Of a stretch of 11,251 bases of DNA, positions 5,677 through 11,251 are shown in pieces. This DNA comes from Thalassiosira profunda (Eukaryota; Bacillariophyta; Thalassiosirophyceae; Thalassiosirales; Thalassiosiraceae). Where the stretch lies: NCBI GenBank assembly GCA_036939355.1, contig JALLAP010000648.1:1-11251 (forward strand), read 5' to 3'. Position numbers and translations under genes: made by a program. Each line of letters begins with the position of its first letter. Within the stretch, counting starts at the first letter, position 1. The notes below the pieces were generated by a model. That model did not search any database, was not told where the DNA came from, and worked only from the letters and a program-made list of their open reading frames with translations.

Positions 5677-8289
5677 ATGTCCGACATCGAAGCGGCCATC
5701 GCCCGCGCCCGGTACAACGAGGCGGTGGTTGTGACCGTCGATGACGGGTCGTCCTCGTCGCCCCGGGAGCTCGTCCTCGTCGCTTGTTTGGACGGCGAGA
5801 ATGGCGGCATCGTGTGGAAAGATGCCGCGAGCACATCATGTGATGGCTCCGGTGGTAGTGCTGCTGCTGCCGTCGATGCCGCCGCATTGGAAATAGGGCA
5901 GCCCCGAGAGGATGCGGGGATAGTGCGGCACCTGCGCACGAAGCGGTGGGCGCTGCCCATGCTCAACGATCGTCGCAGGAACATGCTGTACAACTCGGCC
6001 GTGCGGAGCGCTTGCAGAGAGATGGTGGCGAAGAGGCGCTGTGAGGGGCGGGCCAATTGCAAAACGACCGACGCTGGCAGCAGTGGTGCTGATACGATAC
6101 GCATCCTCGACGTAGGATCAGGGACAGGGCTCTTGGCGATGATGGGCGCCCAGTACGCGCTCGATGCTGTGAAAGATCAATCATCTCCGTCCGAAAGCGA
6201 CAGCGCTACTGATATGAAGGTGCAAGTGACGTCAGTGGAGATGGCCTCGGCAATGGCCCGCCTTGCCCGATTGACCGTAGAGGAGAACGGGCTCTCGGAG
6301 AAAGTCGTCGTGGTGGAGACGCATTCTGCCGATGCTGGCTTTGGGATAGACGACGGCCGTTTCGGACACAGTGCGCCCAATGGGGTGAACACAAAGGCCG
6401 ACATTTGCACGTCGGAACTCCTTGAGTCCGGCTTGTTGGGAGAGGGGGTCCTCCCCGCCCTACGCGATGCATGGAAAAGACATTTGAGGCCCGATGCTAT
6501 CGTGGTGCCGAGGCGGGCGCGCGTCTTTGCCGTGCTGGTTGAGGGAAAACCATCACAGAGTGGGGACTCTTCGTTGAACGCCGCGACATCATTCTACGGG
6601 CCGACGTTACAGTCGTTCAAGGAGGCATCGGGCGGGGTATGGCTGTCGACGAAAGCCCAGCCTGCAGCAGAGGGTGATACGCCGAGTGATGAAGAAGTGC
6701 TGCTCGGATCTCAGCAGTGCAAGCCAGCAGATGACAAAGGAGGCGTGGGAGGAATCACGGTTCCGCTTCACGCCGACGCCATGCTGGACGAAGAATACCG
6801 CGACAAATCTGCGCACCTGGCAAACGATCAAGGCAGCGGTTTCAAGGGCTTACGCCCGCTCGCCAATCCTACAATGGTGCTCGACTTCGATTTTGCTTCG
6901 GGACTGGGCGCCCTCCCTCCGCCCACCGGACGAACTGTAGCCACGACGGTCGTTCCTACTGCTGACGGAGAGTGCCATGGCGTGCTGTTCTGGTGGGAGC
7001 TGGACCTGTGGGATGGAGATCGCGACGAATCTACGTATTCCACTGAGCCCATTGGGTTTGTGAAGCGGTCGGGGGTTGATGAAGATTGCAAACAAAACGA
7101 GTTGTGGCAAGACCATTGGCAGCAGTGCCTCTACCTTTTCGGGGATGGGCATTCGTCGGAGCGAAAGCTGGTGAAGGGTTCTCCCGTCGAGCTTGTCGCA
7201 TCTCACGACGACACCTCGATATCATTCCAGGTTCAGGTAGGCTGTGTTACTGCTGCTGGAGAGGAAGGCGAAAGGCCATCCCAGCGCCGGAAATTGAGTG
7301 GATCCATCGCGCCTCCACACCCGATATTCAATCGTCACATCACATCTACTCGGGCGCTACAGCTCAACGATTTGTCTCGGATACAAATTCTGAGGGATTC
7401 CGTACGTCACTGCTTGGATGCAAAGGGACACGATGCGCCACTGCTGGACTTGTCCGACATGGGACTCTGCGCCATGATGGCGGCCGTGTCGGGTGCGACG
7501 AGGGTGACTTCTCTCGAGAGCAGTTCTGGAAATATGCCCACCCTGGCCGCCACAATCGCCCAGATTGGAAACGGCCTTCCTCGCGCAGGAGCAGAGTTCC
7601 AGATCATTCAGGCACTGCCAGAGCACCTATCAAAGGAGCACATTGCTGGCGGCACGGCAGAGATTGTTGTGGCTGAACCCTACTACGAAATGTTGGAGGG
7701 CTGGCACCTGCAGGAAGCGTTGAATTACTTTCACCTCGTGCGTTCCCTGAAAGCGCGGGGAGCAATCTCCCCCTCGGCTCTGTCAGTGCCAGCGCAAGCG
7801 CGGCTGATGGCGTGTGTGGTGCAGTTTGACGAATTCGATGCGGCGTACGGAAAGGTCGGCGACGTCGCAGGCTTTACGCACAATGCTGTCAACCGCTACG
7901 GCGACCGCTATCACACCTACGATGTGTCTCTTCCGATGTGGCAGTACCGCTACAGGCGGCTGACAGATAGCTTTTGCGTCGCCAACATTTCGTATGAGGG
8001 TGAATCGCCAACCATCGAAACGACGGACGGTGTGGTAGAGTTTGCTGTAGAGGGAGTCGCCCACGCAGTCGCGTTCTGGATCGACTATGCCTGTCACGTC
8101 GGCGGTGGCAGTGAAGATTACGCCGGCATCTCCACCGCATCCTCCGCTCATCGGCAGACTGTCAGAAAACTTATCATTACAGGGGCTAACGTGAAAGCAG
8201 GGGCCAAAATTCGCTGCCGGGCTACTTTTGGGGATGATCCAAGTGGGATCGAGAGCCATTCCCTTTCCTTCGAGTATGTTCCTGGATGA
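5677..8289 (+). CDS. PRMT7: Protein arginine methyltransferase 7 (PRMT7)
   Basis: The product has 870 residues. PRMT7 transfers methyl groups from S-adenosylmethionine to arginines, giving monomethylarginine, on RNA-binding proteins and histones. The frame is open upstream to 5527, but the first ATG is 5677 (MSDIEAA). Module 1 shows RWALPMLNDRRRNMLY at about 90-105, SAM-binding motif I ILDVGSGTGLL (143-153), and the double-E loop SELLESGLLGEG with Glu247 and Glu256. It continues with the VPRRARVFAVLVE strand and the PRMT7-typical WWELDLWD and QDHWQQC (478-484) motifs. Module 2 starts near 553 and has a degenerate motif I (LLDLSDMGLCAMMAA), VVAEPYYEMLEGWH (664-677) and MWQY near 754. The tandem arrangement is diagnostic for PRMT7. 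The protein is longer than the roughly 690-residue animal form because of low-complexity insertions at about 295-390 and a C-terminal extension. It ends in TGA, 135 nt before the next gene. Confidence 0.95.
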   Translation: MSDIEAAIARARYNEAVVVTVDDGSSSSPRELVLVACLDGENGGIVWKDAASTSCDGSGGSAAAAVDAAALEIGQPREDAGIVRHLRTKRWALPMLNDRRRNMLYNSAVRSACREMVAKRRCEGRANCKTTDAGSSGADTIRILDVGSGTGLLAMMGAQYALDAVKDQSSPSESDSATDMKVQVTSVEMASAMARLARLTVEENGLSEKVVVVETHSADAGFGIDDGRFGHSAPNGVNTKADICTSELLESGLLGEGVLPALRDAWKRHLRPDAIVVPRRARVFAVLVEGKPSQSGDSSLNAATSFYGPTLQSFKEASGGVWLSTKAQPAAEGDTPSDEEVLLGSQQCKPADDKGGVGGITVPLHADAMLDEEYRDKSAHLANDQGSGFKGLRPLANPTMVLDFDFASGLGALPPPTGRTVATTVVPTADGECHGVLFWWELDLWDGDRDESTYSTEPIGFVKRSGVDEDCKQNELWQDHWQQCLYLFGDGHSSERKLVKGSPVELVASHDDTSISFQVQVGCVTAAGEEGERPSQRRKLSGSIAPPHPIFNRHITSTRALQLNDLSRIQILRDSVRHCLDAKGHDAPLLDLSDMGLCAMMAAVSGATRVTSLESSSGNMPTLAATIAQIGNGLPRAGAEFQIIQALPEHLSKEHIAGGTAEIVVAEPYYEMLEGWHLQEALNYFHLVRSLKARGAISPSALSVPAQARLMACVVQFDEFDAAYGKVGDVAGFTHNAVNRYGDRYHTYDVSLPMWQYRYRRLTDSFCVANISYEGESPTIETTDGVVEFAVEGVAHAVAFWIDYACHVGGGSEDYAGISTASSAHRQTVRKLIITGANVKAGAKIRCRATFGDDPSGIESHSLSFEYVPG

Positions 8290-8291
8290 GA

Positions 8292-8408
8292 ATGCTGATG
8301 AAGCACCGCCTGGGTGTCGCTATGCCGCCAATGATCCTGAAACGGATTTTCGACACAAAACTCAACGCACTCAAAACTTTCGACACAACGTCCGGGCCCT
8401 TGAATTAA
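8292..8408 (+). CDS. 38-codon ORF in the gap before the coiled-coil gene (possible uORF)
   Basis: An ATG two bases after the PRMT7 stop opens 38 codons (MLMKHRLGVAMPPM...) ending in TAA at 8406-8408, 16 nt before the coiled-coil start. It spans almost the whole 135-nt gap. It would act as an upstream ORF only if the coiled-coil transcript begins this far upstream. There is no protein resemblance, and chance is a fair alternative. Confidence 0.2.
   Translation: MLMKHRLGVAMPPMILKRIFDTKLNALKTFDTTSGPLN
8348..8388 (+). repeat. Pair of 11-bp direct repeats (TTTCGACACAA) 30 bp apart
   Basis: Copies lie at 8348-8358 and 8378-8388, with two ACTCAA hexamers between them (8361 and 8371 approximately). 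They sit within the only 135 nt available for the coiled-coil gene's promoter and leader, 37-77 nt before its ATG, so a regulatory role is plausible but unproven. Confidence 0.5.
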
Positions 8409-8424
8409 TTCTGTGGAGGCGCCG

Positions 8425-10575
8425 ATGAACCAAAGCCTCCCTGCAATGGACGACGCCCAACAACTCGAGGACCTCCGCGGCAAGCTGGAGCGTCGAAATG
8501 TCCTTCTCGACGTCATCCGCAAGGCCTACCACCGAGACGTGATATCTGTGAAGGAATGCTTGCTAGATGCAGACCCCGCACTGGGCGCGCCGCTCGCTTC
8601 GGTGCCCTCGGTCGACCTGCGCGAGACCTTTCGCCTGTTTGCCCCGCACGAGTGTGAGCTGCGCGTGCGACCGTGTTGGACCTGCGGCGGGCAGCTGGAG
8701 CTCATCCATCGCGAGAGCTCTCGCATTGTCAATTTGAAGCATGCCATTTGCTTGCTGGAAGAAAAGGAGAAGGATTTGCGTCTGGGGCTCGTGCAGGCCA
8801 AGGTGGACGCGCAAGGGGATCGCGATCGTCTCGTAGAGGTTGTGGAGAAGAGCAAGGAGGAGCGAGATGTGCTGTTGGAGCAAATATTGGCGTTGAAGCG
8901 CGAGGTCGCCGACCGCAATGCGTTTGAGGCGGAAGTCCGGCGGCTTAAGTCGGACAAACAAACTCTCGAGGCGACGTTGGAGCGGCAACAACCCGTTCTT
9001 GTCGAGCACGAGCGACTGGTCGTGGAAGTCGAGGAGGTCAAAGCGGATGCTGAGCAATGGAAGACCCAATATCACGAGCAGGTGGAACGCAACGCGCAGT
9101 TGGAGGCAGAAAATGAGTCGCTGTCGCAACAACTTGATCTCCTTCAACGCGAGTATGAGCAGTTGGCGGAAGATCTCGGAGCAGCCAACGCGGAATGCCA
9201 AGCGTCTAGCGATCAGTGTGCTGCACTGACGCAGGATCTTGCCGGCACCTACGCTGCGAAAGCGGAGGTCGAGGCCTGCTTGCGCACGGCCGAGCACGCG
9301 ATGGAGGAGATAGAGTGTGAGTTTCAGCGAGAGACGCAGCGGGCGGAGAGTCGGATTGGCGACCTCGAATCCCAGTGTTCCGAGATGAAGTCGAGAATTG
9401 GAGACCTGGAGGACGAATCGCGAAGGCATGCCGAGGAGGCCAGCCGCTGCCACAGGAAAATTGTCTCAACGTTGGAAGGCGCGAGAAGGCGAGGGTCGAT
9501 CGCCTTCGTTCCTCGGAGCAGCGAGGCCGCGTTTGCAAAGACGGACGAGCTCATTTGCGAACTCGAAAGTCAGCGGCACAAGACCGCGGCGCTGTTCAAC
9601 CTTCTGCTCGGTTGCATTCGCTCTACCTACGAGAATTGCCTCGTGCAAGAAAAGCTACTGGTGGATAACGGGTCGGAGCTGCATCAAAATGATCGAAAGC
9701 TAGACGCGTCACAGGAGTCAATTAACGACAGGGCGCGGATGGTCCTCAGGCACTTGGACAATGCGGACGAATCGGATCTCATCGAGTGGTCAATCATTCT
9801 CAAGGACGAGACGGACCAACGCCACATTCTAGGCAATCTGCAGAATCGCTTGCAGATGGGGCAGTTCAGCCTTGACAAGGCGTTCCGGTAAGTGCACAAA
9901 GCTCATTCCATCGAGAGGCGAAAGTGTCAGGAGGAACACGACGAGCAACTCGAAGAGCGGAGGTCTCGCATTTGGGAGCTGGAGCAGCAACTTTCCGAAT
10001 CGCTTTGCCTGAATCGCCTGTACGAGGACAAGATGACCAAGATGCGAGCGAAATGCGAATCGGTGGAGTCTGAGATTGAGTTGATCCGTGGCTTCCTTCG
10101 GAAGTTGCGCAGGGAGGCGCGGCACAACAATGATACAATCGCGGCGCTGAAAGAGGACCACGCGACGCTGCGCACGCTGGCCAAAAGACTCTTGAGCGAA
10201 TGGCGTTCTGCGAAGAAACGCGTTCTGGCGCAGGATAGCGAGCTGGCCAAAAGACGGCAACATATTGAGAACCAGGACGCCGCGGTCAGCCAGTTGGAGA
10301 CGCTCCTGCAATCTATCACTCAAAGATACGCCGAGAACGAGCGCGCTCGCATCAAAGTCACGCACGAGGTCTCGGTTCAAGCTGTTGCGGAAGTGGCAGA
10401 GCGATCGTCGCATGCCGACTTCTTGCCCACGCCGTTACGGCGCGGGGATGCGGTCGACGCCGCAGAAAACCGTGAGAACAAGAGACACGCGCTTCTACCC
10501 GGGAGAATATTCAGCATCGACAAGAGTTGGAGACCCACGTCGATAAATTACCGACGAGTCATCGACAAGCTTTGA
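8425..10575 (+). CDS. Long coiled-coil protein, frame interrupted by one TAA at a GTAAGT donor
   Basis: The first ATG in frame is 8425 (MNQSLPAMDD). Residues about 15-105 form a compact N-terminal region with ERRNVLLDVIRKAYHRDV, FRLFAPHECELRVRP, a CWTCGG pair (Cys84, Cys87) and ELIHRESSRI. A heptad-rich coiled coil follows (about 105-360), then a less regular part and a second coiled coil in the distal section. The frame meets TAA at 9889-9891 after 488 codons. The same frame then continues for another 227 codons of similar charged coiled coil (EEHDEQLEERRSRIWELEQQ) to TGA at 10573-10575. No ATG lies close after the TAA, so a separate gene is unlikely. The TAA is part of a perfect splice donor. 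In-frame acceptors at 9917 and 9962 would remove 30 or 75 nt and give 706 or 691 residues. Readthrough, truncation or a mutation are the alternatives. The architecture suggests a cytoskeletal, centrosomal or flagellar scaffold, which is inference only. Confidence 0.8.
9888..9917 (+). other. Candidate very short intron containing the in-frame stop
   Basis: GTAAGT at 9888-9893 is a perfect donor. The AG at 9916-9917 would give a 30-nt intron that keeps the frame (phase 2, removing the TAA), with a CTCAT branch-like sequence at 9902-9906. The AG at 9961-9962 (75 nt) also keeps frame but has no pyrimidine tract. The better-looking acceptor TGTCAG at 9930 gives 43 nt and shifts the frame. Which one is used, if any, cannot be settled here. 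Confidence 0.4.
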
Positions 10576-11213
10576 GCTCCATTCCCTTTTCGGCTTGTGA
10601 GCAGAGTTGATCTGTCATTGCAACACAGCTGCAAAAATCTGTTATGGTACGTGAACGACCAAACACAGCTTCGAAGAAATGCACTGCGTGAGAAACGCAG
10701 GGACGCGGCTACGGAGGATCGCGGGCGCGAGGGACGGATTCCGAACAGCATGCGGAACATTGGCTGCCACCAGGCGTTTTCGGCGGAGAGTATAGTAGCC
10801 AGCGTCCTCGGCGTGCGGCGACATCGAGGGAGGTTGACTTCTGTACATAGAGCTATCTACTGTACAACGTACAGAGGTGGCCTCGTAACTTCCAGAAGGT
10901 ATCTAGATAGGTAGAGGTCAAGAACTTCAGTTATCTACGGAATTAGACACATTCCACGTCTATGTACGCTGTACGATATGTAGGACGTACGTACACGTAC
11001 ATCTGTCTCCCCTCTGACCAGACCACTCGCTCGCGTCATTATCTTCGCCTCTCGGCGGGTCTGGTGCACCCTCCTGCCGCCTCCACCATCGCCGCCACGT
11101 GCATCCTGTTGCAAGTTGCAGCTGGGGTGCGGGCGCCGTCCGTCTTGTTTGTACCAGCCGATCCTCGAAGTCTGGGCTATTTATTCTCGGGTTGCAAGAG
11201 AGAGTCAGGTGCG
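10576..11213. other. Intergenic region downstream of the coiled-coil gene
   Basis: This 638-nt stretch has no frame with a convincing start or protein-like composition. The first 260 nt hold nothing I can name. The part from 10843 to 11002 is a GTAC-rich palindromic cluster, listed separately. Near the right end, CTATTTATTC at about 11178-11187 is an AT-rich, TATA-like element about 30 nt before a possible start codon at 11214. On the minus strand the same place reads AATAAA and could instead be a polyadenylation signal for a gene coming from the right. Confidence 0.45.
10843..11002. repeat. GTAC-rich palindromic cluster
   Basis: GTAC occurs at 10843, 10862, 10869, 10964, 10971, 10987, 10991 and 10997, eight times in 158 nt, where uniform base use would give about 0.6. 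Nested inverted repeats include CTGTAC-AAC-GTACAG (10860-10874), TATCTAGATA (10900-10909) and ATGTACG (10962-10968) against CGTACAT (10996-11002). TATCTA(C/G) recurs near 10854, 10900 and 10932. Confidence 0.65.
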
Positions 11214-11251
11214 ATGGTCACTCCCACCAGGCCCGCCGGGGGCGCCTCGCT
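11214..11251 (+). CDS. Possible start of a further plus-strand gene (12 codons visible)
   Basis: An ATG at 11214 (context GCGATGG) opens MVTPTRPAGGASL to the right edge, a Pro/Gly/Ala-rich beginning like the other N-termini here, with a TATA-like ATTTATT about 30 nt upstream. Only 38 nt are visible. The opposite strand is also open across 24 codons up to a TAG near 11177, so the end of a minus-strand gene is the competing reading. Confidence 0.25.
   Translation, partial: MVTPTRPAGGAS

Noticed and set aside
5139..5744. 201-codon plus-strand open frame before PRMT7
   Set aside because: It is Arg/Pro-rich with no motif, runs out of frame into PRMT7 coding sequence, and has no homologous-looking segment.
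4854..6104. 416-codon open frame on the minus strand, through the PRMT7 upstream region and the PRMT7 5' end
   Set aside because: It is antisense to well-supported PRMT7 coding sequence for about a third of its length. The composition is Arg/Ser/Ala-rich with no recognisable motif, and long antisense frames are common in GC-rich DNA.
8563..9453. 296-codon Leu-rich minus-strand open frame
   Set aside because: It is the mirror image of Glu/Gln/Lys-rich coiled-coil codons, which read as Leu/Phe/Arg on the other strand.
9888..9901. 14-nt intron ending at the first AG after GTAAGT
   Set aside because: It is shorter than spliceosomal introns known to me and shifts the reading frame.
8425..10575. 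Reassignment of TAA to a sense codon
   Set aside because: Only one in-frame TAA and no in-frame TAG are seen across more than 2,500 likely codons in which Gln is common and always CAA/CAG. A reassigned code would show many.
10597..10914. 105-codon plus-strand open frame after the coiled-coil gene
   Set aside because: It begins with GTG, has no protein-like pattern, and runs into the GTAC repeat tract.
1..11251. tRNA, rRNA, CRISPR array or transposon
   Set aside because: No T-loop-type GGTTCRANYCC with a matching acceptor stem, no regularly spaced repeats, no rRNA-like blocks and no transposase or reverse-transcriptase motifs were seen. Only a visual scan was possible.

Overview
The window looks like nuclear DNA of a small-genome eukaryote, most likely a microalga. 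The base composition is GC-rich and the coding regions are closely packed (135 to about 1,060 nt apart). Coding starts fit eukaryotic ATG contexts, one gene carries a clean 60-nt GT-AG intron, and one protein has a mitochondrial presequence. The proteins are eukaryote-specific types: PRMT7, a DmX/Rav1-like WD40 protein and a mitochondrial S26-peptidase-like protein. Short introns, Ser/Pro/Gly-rich protein extensions and GTAC-rich intergenic tracts recall centric diatoms (Thalassiosira-like), but that lineage call is an inference from style only.

Layout. (1) 1-2071, minus strand: the N-terminal 690 codons of a large WD40 protein resembling DmX/Rabconnectin-3/Rav1, running off the left edge. 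(2) 2072-2535: a divergent intergenic region with a strong G-quadruplex-type tract and a 34-codon upstream ORF whose TAA overlaps the next ATG (TAATG). (3) 2536-3537, plus: a predicted mitochondrial signal-peptidase-I-fold (S26) protein whose nucleophile position is Pro instead of Ser. (4) 3743-4612, minus: a two-exon gene of unknown function, convergent with gene 3. (5) 4613-5676: a 1.06-kb divergent intergenic region with a cluster of perfect palindromes and hairpins. (6) 5677-8289, plus: PRMT7-type protein arginine methyltransferase with two methyltransferase-like modules. (7) 8425-10575, plus: a long coiled-coil protein with a CxxC-containing N-terminal region. Its frame is interrupted once by TAA, and that TAA sits inside a perfect GTAAGT splice donor. 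(8) 10576-11213: a non-coding stretch with a cluster of eight GTAC sites in palindromic arrangement, then a possible new plus-strand gene start at 11214.

The genes do not form an obvious pathway. They act in V-ATPase/endomembrane regulation, mitochondria, arginine methylation and a probable cytoskeletal or scaffold role, as expected for ordinary eukaryotic gene order. The points most worth checking are the Ser-to-Pro S26 pseudoprotease, the stop codon inside a splice donor, the TAATG upstream ORF, and the two palindrome-rich intergenic clusters.
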